Of a stretch of 37,573 nucleotides of DNA, positions 1 to 7,673 are shown one piece after another. The number at the start of each line of letters is the position of its first letter. The first letter of the stretch is position 1. The notes beneath the pieces are model-generated. The model saw only the letters and a list, made by a program, of their open reading frames with translations. It was not told the DNA's origin and did no database searches. The translations under genes were made by a program, and so were the position numbers. Source of the DNA: Guillardia theta CCMP2712 (lineage: Eukaryota; Cryptophyceae; Pyrenomonadales; Geminigeraceae); the NCBI RefSeq assembly GCF_000315625.1, contig NW_005434473.1, positions 1-37,573 of the forward strand. Reading direction: 5' to 3'.

Positions 1-31
1 ATCTGACTCAGATGAGAGTGAATCTGATTGA
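1..31 (+). CDS. 3' end of acidic-tailed orphan gene (left copy, partial)
   Basis: Reading from base 2, the frame gives a short Ser/Asp/Glu-rich tail and stops at 29-31. It matches the last codons of the complete gene at 12724-13968. The left copy has one A fewer after base 20 than the right copy, so its last residues are S-D rather than I. The rest of this copy lies to the left of the window. Confidence 0.6.
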   Translation, partial: SDSDESESD

Positions 32-473
32 GGTGAGAGCGCGATTGAGTTGTGTGTTTGATTGATTGTGGCTTTAAACCAGATTATGACTGATGCTATA
101 GATGGCTGGCTGGCATTGCCAGGGAGTCTGAATTTGAAAGTATCTGTGCTGCTGCGCCACGGAAGTCTCTTTTCTTGACATAGTTGTTAGTGAATATAAC
201 ATAGTTGTTAGTGAATATAATCCGTATATGATCCAAACAAGAATCAATAGCGCAAAGGGGCTGGCTGCCCACACAATGATTCTAATTGCAACATCACTCA
301 ACGCCAGTACACTATGAATTCAGTTGTAATTGCCATTGATTTAAGCCATGGAAGATCATTGTTGTTGCCGCTTCAACACTTTATTTTATATACGAGACAA
401 GTCTGAAGCAAGGTGGAAAGAGTGCGGTGTGTAGAAAGATGAAACACAAGGCAGATTGAAAGAAATTTTATTG

Positions 474-1241
474 TCAAAACCTTTTAGGGATCCTCTTTAG
501 AAGGCTAGCAATCAACCTGTCCTTGTTGTGGATTTCTGCAGCGTGTTCCTGTTGCATGCTCTGGATTCGAGCTTCGTAGTGAAGCTTCATCTGTTTTTCC
601 TTGTCGAATGTTGAATGTTGAAACATCCTTCGTATCCAGGCTTGATATTCATCAACTTTTGTGTTGTGATGCAATTTTTTTGGGTTGAGTTTGATACGAA
701 AAGATTTCAACAAGTTGCGACAGAGCATATCATGATCAGCTTTGATGGAAGAGTCCAAAAAGAATGGAACGAGCTTTTTGATCGTAAAGCGGTCAAGCAA
801 CGAGAAGAGTTGAATCAAATACAATCGCCATTGAACTGTCTGACAGTTGGTGTAACGAATGGCACGATTTCGGCCCTTGGAATGCTTAGAAGTGTAATAC
901 ATATTACATTGCCAATGTGAAAAGATATGACTTTTTGCGTAATCAAGTCCCAGGAAAGGTTTGTATTCGACAAGAGCATATATCACGGAAGGGTCCAAGA
1001 AATTTGGAATGAGTTTGTTGATAGTAAAGCGGTCAAGCATGCAGAAGAGTTGGATCAGATACAATTGCCAGTCAACAGTTGGTTTGTGGATGGCATTATG
1101 AGCGTGACGTATAATAGCAGATTGAGCATTGTGGAAATACACAGGAGGTTTGTACAAAGCAACAGTATTGCATGCGTTGGAAAGAGATACTTTACGCTTC
1201 TTTGACGAGGATGGGTGGGAGTCGTTGCTGCGTTTGGGCAT
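474..1241 (-). CDS. Orphan nuclear protein with internal duplication and coiled-coil tail (copy 1)
   Basis: This is an intact 255-aa ORF starting at ATG 1241. Residues 13-18 read SKKRKV, a classic monopartite nuclear localisation signal. A module of about 32 residues occurs twice, at 55-86 and 135-166, exactly 80 residues apart. The copies share 23 of 32 positions around the core W-x-L-Y-L-I-Q-L-F. The C-terminus (about 211-250) is charged and heptad-like, so a coiled coil is likely. An AATAAA signal begins two bases after the TGA stop, which predicts a tiny 3' UTR. I do not recognise the family. The second copy at 14415-15182 encodes the same protein. Nuclear action is inferred from the signal alone; DNA binding or an element-encoded accessory role is possible. 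Confidence 0.75.
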   Translation of the reverse strand: MPKRSNDSHPSSSKKRKVSLSNACNTVALYKPPVYFHNAQSAIIRHAHNAIHKPTVDWQLYLIQLFCMLDRFTINKLIPNFLDPSVIYALVEYKPFLGLDYAKSHIFSHWQCNMYYTSKHSKGRNRAIRYTNCQTVQWRLYLIQLFSLLDRFTIKKLVPFFLDSSIKADHDMLCRNLLKSFRIKLNPKKLHHNTKVDEYQAWIRRMFQHSTFDKEKQMKLHYEARIQSMQQEHAAEIHNKDRLIASLLKRIPKRF

Positions 1242-1304
1242 GGCGGCGTGGCTTTTCGGGGTCCGGTGGCGCCGGCGGTGAGTTAAGTAGATGTGTGTGG
1301 GGGG

Positions 1305-2786
1305 CTAAGTACCCCCTGTTGGGAGGGTGGAGTTTATAATATGAGTTATTTGAGTACCCCCTTGAGGATAGTGAGTATGGATACTACAGGTTTGCTGCCG
1401 ACAAGTGCAGCGTCTGCCCGGAGGGGACCCAATGCCCCGAGTCGTGTGTGGCTTGATGTTCTTCTCGTGGCGCAACATTTGAGATTTTAATTTTTCGAAC
1501 TTTGTGTGACTTAGCCAGTTAGTGCTAGTGCTAGTGTTAGAGTTAGTTATTACCGTGTTGTTGGTGAATCCATAACCTGGTATACAGAGGCAATCCATGA
1601 CGGAGGTACCTGGGGTTTGACCTGGAATCAACGAGTTGTTAAAGCATCGGGTACAAACGGTGCTGTTTTGAGGGGAATAAGTTTGTGATGGGCATGGCGA
1701 GCACTGTCTGTTTTGAGGAGAGTTGCCGTCAGCACAAGGCACGGTTTCAAACGTAGAAGCAGGGCATATAGAGCAGTCGGAGCAAATCCTATTGGCAGCA
1801 CCGTCGCCATCCTGCTGACAACCCCTCGTCTCGTACTGATGCATGCTGCAGTTTGTACAGAAGATGCAGACACGGTTTTTGCTATTGAAGCACCTGCTGA
1901 ACTCATATTGGTTGGGCGTACAGCGCTCACAGTCTAGCTTGCTGTTGTTTCCAGGGCAGTAGTGCTCATCGGGACATGTAGTGCAAACAAAGCTCTCATC
2001 TGAACCATCCCAGAAATACTCAATGTTGCATTGGCAGGCTGTACGGGCAGTTTTGTTGGTACCGCTGGGGATGGCTGAGTTATTAGGACATGGTGTACAA
2101 GAGGTGCTGTCTGGTGCTGAGTATGAATCGCCTGGGCAGGCTATGCATGTGAAAGCAGTGTCGGATCCACTCTTGTAATAGCCAGCATTGCATTGGCAGG
2201 CTGTACGGGCAGTTTTGTTGGTACCGCTGGGGATGGCTGAGTTATCAGGACATGGTGTACAAGAGGTGCTGTCTGGTGCTGAGTATGAATCGCCTGGGCA
2301 GGCTATGCATGTGAAAGCAATGTCGGATCCACTCTTGTAATAGCCAGCATTGCATTGGCAGGCTGTACGGGCAGTTTTGTTGGTACCGCTGGGGATGGCT
2401 GAGTTATCAGGACATGGTGTACATGACATGTTGTTGTTCAGTGCTGAGTATGAATCACCTGCGCATGGAGAGCAGATACGGTTTTGTGCACCATTTTCAT
2501 TTGCTCTACATGCGGTGGTAACGTAGTATCCCGGGTAGCAGTCTGTACATTTAAGGCACACGGTAGCAGTTTTCCCATTCGCTAATTCTACTACACTTTG
2601 ATGATAATCCGTTATACACGTACACCAGCTACAGTATAAGCCTGGGTAAAATTCATAACCATGAATAGGGGCGTTAGAATTTGCGGGGCAACTTCCATAA
2701 CCATAAGTAGAACACCACCCATCCGACGCATAACATGAATACACTAACCCGCTGCACAATATGAATATTAGATGAAAATCATGCAT
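1305..2786 (-). CDS. Secreted cysteine-rich repeat protein (GCC2/GCC3, TNFR-like)
   Basis: The frame is open from 2801, but the ATG at 2786 is preferred. It begins a clean signal peptide (MHDFHLIFILCSGLVYSCYA) and sits 25 nt from a TATA-like element, like the gene at 25671. The body consists of Cys-rich modules of the type C-x2-C-P-x-x-S-Y-S-x..C-x2-C-P-x-N-S-x-I-P, with C-x-C-N-x-G-Y-Y, typical of GCC2/GCC3 and ephrin-receptor-like or TNFR-like extracellular repeats. Several N-x-S/T glycosylation sites are present. A 54-aa unit is nearly identical over two to three copies. No membrane anchor is visible. After about residue 415 the Cys pattern stops and the frame runs through the 266-bp repeat into GGGGTAC sequence, so the natural C-terminus was probably lost or replaced. 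The ligand is unknown. Confidence 0.7.
   Translation of the reverse strand: MHDFHLIFILCSGLVYSCYASDGWCSTYGYGSCPANSNAPIHGYEFYPGLYCSWCTCITDYHQSVVELANGKTATVCLKCTDCYPGYYVTTACRANENGAQNRICSPCAGDSYSALNNNMSCTPCPDNSAIPSGTNKTARTACQCNAGYYKSGSDIAFTCIACPGDSYSAPDSTSCTPCPDNSAIPSGTNKTARTACQCNAGYYKSGSDTAFTCIACPGDSYSAPDSTSCTPCPNNSAIPSGTNKTARTACQCNIEYFWDGSDESFVCTTCPDEHYCPGNNSKLDCERCTPNQYEFSRCFNSKNRVCIFCTNCSMHQYETRGCQQDGDGAANRICSDCSICPASTFETVPCADGNSPQNRQCSPCPSQTYSPQNSTVCTRCFNNSLIPGQTPGTSVMDCLCIPGYGFTNNTVITNSNTSTSTNWLSHTKFEKLKSQMLRHEKNIKPHTTRGIGSPPGRRCTCRQQTCSIHTHYPQGGTQITHIINSTLPTGGT
1376..1641 (+). repeat. 266-bp direct repeat, left copy
   Basis: These bases match 3030-3295 with an offset of 1654. The repeat holds the 3' ends of two convergent cysteine-rich genes: the last codons of a plus-strand gene (ending ...PESCVA) and, on the minus strand, the end of the gene at 1305-2786. 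It begins exactly where the 1.38-kb duplication stops, with a 2-base TA overlap. Confidence 0.9.
2029..2465 (-). repeat. 162-bp in-frame coding repeat in the cysteine-rich gene
   Basis: The anchor CATTGGCAGGCTGTACGG recurs at 2029, 2191 and 2353, giving an exact 162-bp (54-codon) spacing. The two central units are almost identical and the outer ones have diverged. The pattern suggests recent unequal exchange within the gene. Confidence 0.9.
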
Positions 2787-2810
2787 GTTGTTTAATGGCA
2801 TGTTAAAACA

Positions 2811-2849
2811 TATTTATATCAGTTATTTTTTAAATATTTCTTCCCCGGG
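2811..2849 (-). promoter_or_regulatory. Promoter of the cysteine-rich gene
   Basis: Reading on the minus strand, CCCGGGGAAGAAATAT is followed by TAACTGATATAAATA. The same two blocks in the same order precede the gene at 25671 on its own strand. The TATA-like part lies 25 nt before the ATG at 2786. Confidence 0.5.
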
Positions 2850-2879
2850 TGGGGGATACGGCATACTAGGGTGGGGAGG

Positions 2880-3110
2880 ATGCTGGTACCTGAGGGCTCG
2901 TACCTCACTGCAGGGGGGTGCTCGCTGTGTGAGCCGGGGTTCTACTGCACCGGGAGGGTGAAGAGTGCATACCCGGAGCGATCCAACTCCACCTCAGGGG
3001 CTTCCTCATTGATGCAGTGTCAGTGTGACTATGGATACTACAGGTTTGCTGCCGACAAGTGCAGCGTCTGCCCGGAGGGGACCCAATGCCCCGAGTCGTG
3101 TGTGGCTTGA
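2880..3110 (+). pseudogene. Fragment of a second cysteine-rich (GCC2/GCC3-like) gene
   Basis: The frame encodes about 76 residues with the spacing C-x2-C-x3-F-Y-C ... C-Q-C-D-Y-G-Y-Y ... C-x2-C-P-E-G-T-x-C-P. This is the same fold class as the minus-strand neighbour but a different sequence. An in-frame stop lies just before it, and there is no signal peptide, so it looks like a 3' exon or truncated remnant. Its last 27 codons lie in the 266-bp repeat and recur at 1376-1456 without the upstream part. Confidence 0.55.
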
Positions 3111-3295
3111 TGTTCTTCTCGTGGCGCAACATTTGAGATTTTAATTTTTCGAACTTTGTGTGACTTAGCCAGTTAGTGCTAGTGCTAGTGTTAGAGTTAG
3201 TTATTACCGTGTTGTTGGTGAATCCATAACCTGGTATACAGAGGCAATCCATGACGGAGGTACCTGGGGTTTGACCTGGAATCAACGAGTTGTTA
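3030..3295 (+). repeat. 266-bp direct repeat, right copy
   Basis: This is the partner of 1376-1641. Its minus strand reads the end of the cysteine-rich protein (motif S-L-I-P-G-Q-T-P-G), here cut off from the rest of that gene. Together the two copies bracket a 1654-bp period containing both cysteine-rich genes. Confidence 0.9.
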
Positions 3296-3326
3296 GGTTT
3301 TTTGTTGGTCATAAAGATTTGGAATG

Positions 3327-3336
3327 TATTTAAAAG
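3327..3336 (+). promoter_or_regulatory. TATA box (TATTTAAAAG) of the 3373 gene
   Basis: A TATTTAAAAG element stands 36 nt before the ATG at 3373, in an otherwise mixed-composition stretch. At the usual 25-30 nt spacing the transcript would start about 5-15 nt before the start codon. Confidence 0.45.
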
Positions 3337-3372
3337 CACTGTGATCCAACAGCGCGAAGAACACGTTCAAGC

Positions 3373-4282
3373 ATGAGCGATTTGATCCCCTCGAGCCTCT
3401 ACCGCCGAGCTGAGAACAACCCACCCCGGCCAGGTTACCCCGTTTATGCCAACGAATATATAGCAACTTTGCGGCGTGCCCTGATCGAGCGACCGAATAA
3501 ACACATCTACCACCAAGCTGAGAACAGCCCACCCCAACCAGGTTACTCCGCTTATCCCAACCCATACATAGAAGAATTGCGGCGTGCCCTGATCGAGGGA
3601 CCGGAGAAACCTATACTCAGCATGATGCAAGATTCAGATTACCTTTATTCTCTGTATTTGATATCTGCGATGATGTGGGGCAGTCTAGCAACGTTCTTGG
3701 TCACGGCAATCAATCAGATCAAGCTTTTGATCTACCACATGACTTGTGAAGAGATTGATGTGGATCAACTTGATTATATCCTTCATACGACCGTTGAGAT
3801 TTTTCAATATGTCAACAATTTGGAGGATCAGTCGAAGTTCTACCCACGGGATATCCAGAACATGATAAAGAAAGACATCGTGCCAATTGGTAAAGAGTTG
3901 TCAAAAGTGATGTCTCGTGTCAAGGACAGAAGAAAAATTTTGGTCAGCATGGATTCATTGAGAAGAGTATCTTGCATCAACTAAACAACATGGAGCGGCG
4001 TCTTGTACAGATCAAAGATGAATTGACGGCCAGGTATGTCATCAGTCTATTTTCTTCATGCCTTTTCATCGTGTTAAATTTGACCCTGTGCATTTTATTC
4101 GCAGGCGACAGGCTGCGTTGGTGTTTGTACATCCAGGGAGCGGACCGATGTCGTATGGCATTCCCTCGATTGCATCCGTAAAGGCCCGATGCATTTATGA
4201 TAGCTGGGAAAATCCGCTTGGGTTACGGCAGGTGGTCACTTCAAAACATTTCGCTTCGAAAGATAATGAGTATAACCTATAA
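3373..4282 (+). CDS. Orphan proline-repeat protein, one intron and a probable frame break
   Basis: The first ORF (3373-3984) starts with two copies of a 31-residue module, A-E-N-x-P-P-x-P-G-Y..Y-I-x-x-L-R-R-A-L-I-E, at residues 13-43 and 49-79. A hydrophobic stretch near 88-120 and helical segments follow. Near 3938, at an A5 run, coding sense moves to another frame that reads ..FIEKSILHQLNNMERR. That frame leads to a good intron (GTATGT...TTCGCAG, about 4035-4103), and the next exon is open to TAA at 4280-4282. One inserted base, or a missed short intron, would join the parts. The frame break may be a sequencing error or a real lesion. The 3' end converges on the Fanzor gene, 136 bp away. 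I do not recognise the family. Confidence 0.5.
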
Positions 4283-4344
4283 ACGACAAACTGAAATAGA
4301 CATCGAAATCTAAAACAAAATTGAAGTCTACAGGCTATGGTATG

Positions 4345-4428
4345 TACCCCCATTGGGAGCATACCCACCAAGAGCGAACAAATGAATGTTTCTCTTGATG
4401 ACCCCCAATAGTCAATGACTATTGAGGG
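4345..4428 (-). ncRNA. Candidate Fanzor guide-RNA scaffold (three hairpins at the ORF 3' end)
   Basis: On the minus strand three stem-loops follow each other. The first (4402-4428) has a 13-bp stem built on CAATAGTCA/TGACTATTG with one U-G pair, and it contains the Fanzor stop codon. The second (4367-4399) pairs ATCAAGAG with CTCTTGGT. The third (4345-4359) pairs CTCCC with GGGGG. TnpB and Fanzor guide RNAs are known to overlap the 3' end of the nuclease ORF and its downstream flank, so the position fits. Expression and the exact ends cannot be read from sequence. Confidence 0.4.
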
Positions 4429-6185
4429 CGATGATACAGAGGTCTTTGCAGGAATTCAGGTCTTCCAGGAAGTGTCCTGAAACACAGTAGAATATTCATT
4501 GCTGCATTGACATCCCGGGATACAAATGGAGACTTGAAGCATCTGGTGGAAGAACACCATTTCAATCCTCGAACAATTTTTTTCCGTGTATTATGTTTCC
4601 CTTTTTTTCGCATGGAATGTCGACGGGTAAAGTCATGCAATCTTTCTCCACAACAATTGCATTTTGCTGTTGTGAAGTATTCATCAATCTCAACAAACTT
4701 TTTGAATCGTTTTTTGCATTTTTCTTTGATCCACTTTACGGGTGCCATTTTTTCTCCTCTCCCTGTTGAATTGAATGACCCATCACCATACGCAAGCATT
4801 GGTTCTTCCTGATCCTTTGTTTGAAGAGTATTCAGAAAACGATCAACGACTCTGTTTTTGTGAATGAAGTTGTCCATTCTGAGTAGAGCCTCTCTTCGTT
4901 TGCAATGATGTTGAAAACATTGTTTTCTGACATCCAAGACAACCTTGATGTTCTGTTCAAAGACCTTTGAATTACATGTTTTCAAAGAAGCATTACTCAA
5001 TCTATTATTGATTTCCTTTATCTCTGTATTCCATTTTCTTGACCTCCGCTCATTCCTCTTCATGTGAGATTCCTGATAGTATTGGTTTCGACTGAAGCGG
5101 AATTGTTTACCTGTCCCATCTTCAATCCCACAAATCAAGACAGTTCGTCCAGGATCAATAGCAATCACTCTGTTGCTTGTGTTTTCAACATGTCGCGCTT
5201 TCTTTTTCTCGCGTTGTTCTTGTTTTTTCTGGATCACTTCTTTTTCGAAATGAAAACAAAGAGAAACCCCGTCTGTTTGGACTCGTTTCAATGTTTTTCC
5301 ATTTTTCGCATATCGGTCATATCTGAATACATCCTTCATTTGAAAAAAGTCTTCATCCATTTCAACGACTGTCAATCTAAGTCCTTTCGACATGGCCGAT
5401 AATATCTTGGCATCAATAGTGATGAAATGACTCTTGATCGTACAAATAGGGGCTAAGGAATATGTCTTGGTTTCATTTTGTTCAAGGAAGGACAATATCA
5501 TATGCTGATATCGAAGCAATTCCAATTGATGGTTTTCATACCACCAAGTATGTGCCTTGAGATGCTTCTGATTCAACAGAACAAATTGTCCTCTTTGTAA
5601 CCCCAAAACATTTCTCTGATCTTGTACAAATCGGGATACATCTTCCTGCATCAGATACCTTAGTGGTGGAAATGCCCAACCATTGATAACGCATCGGAGG
5701 TTGTGTTGAAACTCCTTCAATTCTGTCACCTTCATTTTTGGTATTTTGAGCTCTTTTATTTGTGTCTCAGTCCATTCCTCGATATATCTGATTTGCCTCG
5801 AATTGATGGTGTATGCCAGGTATGTCTTGAGATTCGTGATGTATTGTTGTATGGCATACAGTATTGCTTGCCCGTCTCCTTTGATGCGATTGATTTGATA
5901 TTCATCATAAGTTGAATGTTTTTCCTCCCAGAACGAACGTAACATGTCACGATAGTTCTGTTGCTGTTGTATCTTGTCTTCTTTACCTTTTTTCGGCTCT
6001 CTGAGCTTGTATTCTTTTCTCGTTTCAGTTCCAAGAAGGAAACACTTGTAGAAGAATGACTGATCATTCAATTCTGGAGTATACTTTCGTTCAAGGCACC
6101 AAAGCAAAAAATGGTTGAAAATGAGACTACCACGATGCATGATTTGACTGATATGCTTGACCCATTCGTCGATGACAGGGAACAA
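4419..6185 (-). CDS. Fanzor, eukaryotic TnpB-like RNA-guided DNA endonuclease
   Basis: The ORF has 588 codons, about the usual Fanzor length. Numbering from codon 1 at 6185, RuvC-I is A-I-D-P-G with Asp344. A T-D-G-V-S strand (304-308) and a G-D-G motif (467-469) follow. The Glu of D-E-Y-F-T-T (Glu502) sits at the alternative catalytic position described for Fanzors. A zinc ribbon uses Cys509/512 and Cys544/549, and RuvC-III is R-D-V-N-A-A with Asp558. All catalytic residues look intact. Codon 1 is TTG. The frame stays open to 6203 and the first ATG is at 6140, so an upstream exon or the internal Met is likely. The enzyme family cuts DNA under guidance of an RNA made from the element's end. 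No transposase is adjacent. The 5' end overlaps the plus-strand ORF at 6111. Confidence 0.9.
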   Translation of the reverse strand: MFPVIDEWVKHISQIMHRGSLIFNHFLLWCLERKYTPELNDQSFFYKCFLLGTETRKEYKLREPKKGKEDKIQQQQNYRDMLRSFWEEKHSTYDEYQINRIKGDGQAILYAIQQYITNLKTYLAYTINSRQIRYIEEWTETQIKELKIPKMKVTELKEFQHNLRCVINGWAFPPLRYLMQEDVSRFVQDQRNVLGLQRGQFVLLNQKHLKAHTWWYENHQLELLRYQHMILSFLEQNETKTYSLAPICTIKSHFITIDAKILSAMSKGLRLTVVEMDEDFFQMKDVFRYDRYAKNGKTLKRVQTDGVSLCFHFEKEVIQKKQEQREKKKARHVENTSNRVIAIDPGRTVLICGIEDGTGKQFRFSRNQYYQESHMKRNERRSRKWNTEIKEINNRLSNASLKTCNSKVFEQNIKVVLDVRKQCFQHHCKRREALLRMDNFIHKNRVVDRFLNTLQTKDQEEPMLAYGDGSFNSTGRGEKMAPVKWIKEKCKKRFKKFVEIDEYFTTAKCNCCGERLHDFTRRHSMRKKGKHNTRKKIVRGLKWCSSTRCFKSPFVSRDVNAAMNILLCFRTLPGRPEFLQRPLYHRPQ

Positions 6186-6569
6186 TCTCTGGTGTATTTG
6201 GAGTCAGAGCAGGTGATCTTGACGCGTTTGATCAAGTCGAGAACGTTTGGGTTGAAGCACGCGGTGTTTCCACGGTGCATGTTTGTGAACGGGCAGTGGT
6301 ATGACGGGGGTGTGGTGAACAACTTCAAGGGCAAGAGGGCGGAGTGTGAGGGTAGCGGGGGTGTTCTGCCGCTGATGATTCAGAACAACTGGATTGTTGG
6401 GATCGAGAACAAGGTGAGGCGTGCGAAGCGCTGGGGCCATTGGTTTGTGAGGAACGAGAGTACGGGGAGCTGTGGTAGCGAGGCGGGGCTGAGGCAACTG
6501 TTGGATAGGATGGTGGAGTCTGTGAGGAACGGTGTTCCGGAACTAATCGCAGGGTCTCAGTCTGTCTAA
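6111..6569 (+). CDS. Unknown 152-aa protein, divergent from and overlapping Fanzor
   Basis: The ORF runs from ATG 6111 to TAA at 6569. Its second half (6270 onwards) has strong codon bias towards AAC, AAG, GTG and GAG, unlike the AT-leaning Fanzor, so it is probably real coding DNA. Tryptophans and glycines are frequent (G-Q-W-Y-D-G-G, R-W-G-H-W-F). No signal peptide, membrane helix or known domain is apparent. The first 30-75 bases lie antisense to the Fanzor N-terminus. Either the two genes are transcribed divergently from overlapping starts, or this is the 3' part of a host gene truncated by Fanzor insertion. I cannot tell which. Confidence 0.45.
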   Translation: MVENETTTMHDLTDMLDPFVDDREQSLVYLESEQVILTRLIKSRTFGLKHAVFPRCMFVNGQWYDGGVVNNFKGKRAECEGSGGVLPLMIQNNWIVGIENKVRRAKRWGHWFVRNESTGSCGSEAGLRQLLDRMVESVRNGVPELIAGSQSV

Positions 6570-6977
6570 GTCCTCCTCAGCCTTCCGCCTCAGCCCCTTC
6601 CCGCCTCAGTCGCGATTTCTCTGATAAAACGTTTCTGTCAAGCAATATAAAAGATATCCCTATGAGAACGAGATGTGTGTGTGCAGTTTGATCAAGAACA
6701 GATCTTTGAGTTATTTGTGAGGTCATGCGCTTGTCCTTCATGCAATGAACGGTGTCTCTGAAGGATTGGGCTAGTCTTGACATGGCAGGGTTTTTCGATG
6801 CGGCTAATCGAAAGCAACGAAACATTTGAAACAATGTTTGTGTGTAATTTCATTTGAGTCCATAAACTTTTGAAACTTGCTTGAAATGAAAATAAGTTGA
6901 AAACGATGTCTTGCAAGTTCAAATTTAACCACTCAATTAAATTTCAAATATTGGTTTTGAAATAAAATGTGAAGGTA
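6570..6977. other. Gene-free stretch before the 74-bp array
   Basis: No ORF here has convincing codon use. The sequence is moderately AT-rich and becomes AT-richer towards the array. I see no RNA gene or clear promoter. Confidence 0.5.
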
Positions 6978-7466
6978 GATTTGCCTTCTTTGCTGACGTG
7001 GGGTCAAGGGGGTAGTATACAGACAAACAGGGGGTACTAGTCGGGGTATAAGATTTGCCTTCTTGGCTGACTTGGGATCAAGGGGGTAGAATACAGACAA
7101 ACAGGGGGTACTAGTCGGGGTATAGGATTTGCCTTCTTGGCTGACTTGGGATCAAGGGGGTAGAATACAGACAAACAGGGGGTACTAGTCGGGGTATAGG
7201 ATTTGCCTTCTTGGCTGACTTGGGATCAAGGGGGTAGAATACAGACAAACAGGGGGTACTAGTCGGGGTATAGGATTTGCCTTCTTGGCTGACTTGGGAT
7301 CAAGGGGGTAGTATACAGACAAACAGGGGGTACTAGTCGGGGTATAAGATTTGCCTTCTTGGCTGACGTGGGATCAAGGGGGTAGTATACAGACAAACAG
7401 GGGGTACTAGTCGGGTATAAGATTTGCCTTCTTGGCTGACGTGGGATCAAGGGGGTAGTATATAGG
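6978..7466 (+). repeat. 74-bp tandem array with GGGGGTACTAGTCGGGG core
   Basis: Units start at 6978, 7052, 7126, 7200, 7274, 7348 and 7421, so there are about six and a half copies of 74 bp (one of 73). Each holds ACAGACAAACAGGGGGTACT and GATTTGCCTTCTT. The ACAGACA..AGGGGGTACT core is shared with the array at 23249-23995. The array lies upstream of the acidic gene at 7674. Confidence 0.95.
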
Positions 7467-7673
7467 TCAGAGAGGGTGGGGTCAGAAGATCTAAAAATAA
7501 TAAATAATAATGACAGTTGTACCATCTACAATCTATTTTTAAAAAAAGAATTTTATTATTGTACTCTAATGATATTTTTTAAACTACCAAACATGACATT
7601 ATTATCTTTTAGATTTCTCAGCAAGGAGTGTTAAAAGAATCAAGAGCCATACGTGAAGTGTCAAACCTGCAAG

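Larger units (their letters stand above)
1..1377 (+). repeat. Long direct repeat, copy 1 (1.38 kb, nearly identical to 13942-15318)
   Basis: Bases 2-1377 match 13942-15318 in the same orientation, apart from a one-base indel near base 20 and no other difference that I saw. The match ends at base 1377, where copy 2 continues into the GAGTACCCCC array and copy 1 enters a 266-bp repeat. It carries the 255-aa gene at 474-1241. Bases 32-473 hold no convincing gene, only a 21-bp direct duplication near 180-220. Confidence 0.95.

Noticed and set aside
74-301. 75-aa hydrophobic ORF (also at 14015-14242)
   Set aside because: It has no ATG at its start, a 21-bp duplication explains its repeats, and the hydrophobic part alone is weak evidence.
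615-1205. Plus-strand ORFs of 101 and 92 aa opposite the 255-aa gene
   Set aside because: They mirror the duplicated modules of the minus-strand gene and have no separate support.
1376-3295. LTR retrotransposon with 266-bp LTRs
   Set aside because: The interior codes only for cysteine-rich proteins, the repeat ends lack TG/CA, and no target-site duplication is visible.
6978-7466. CRISPR array
   Set aside because: Units are contiguous near-identical copies without variable spacers, in a eukaryotic context.
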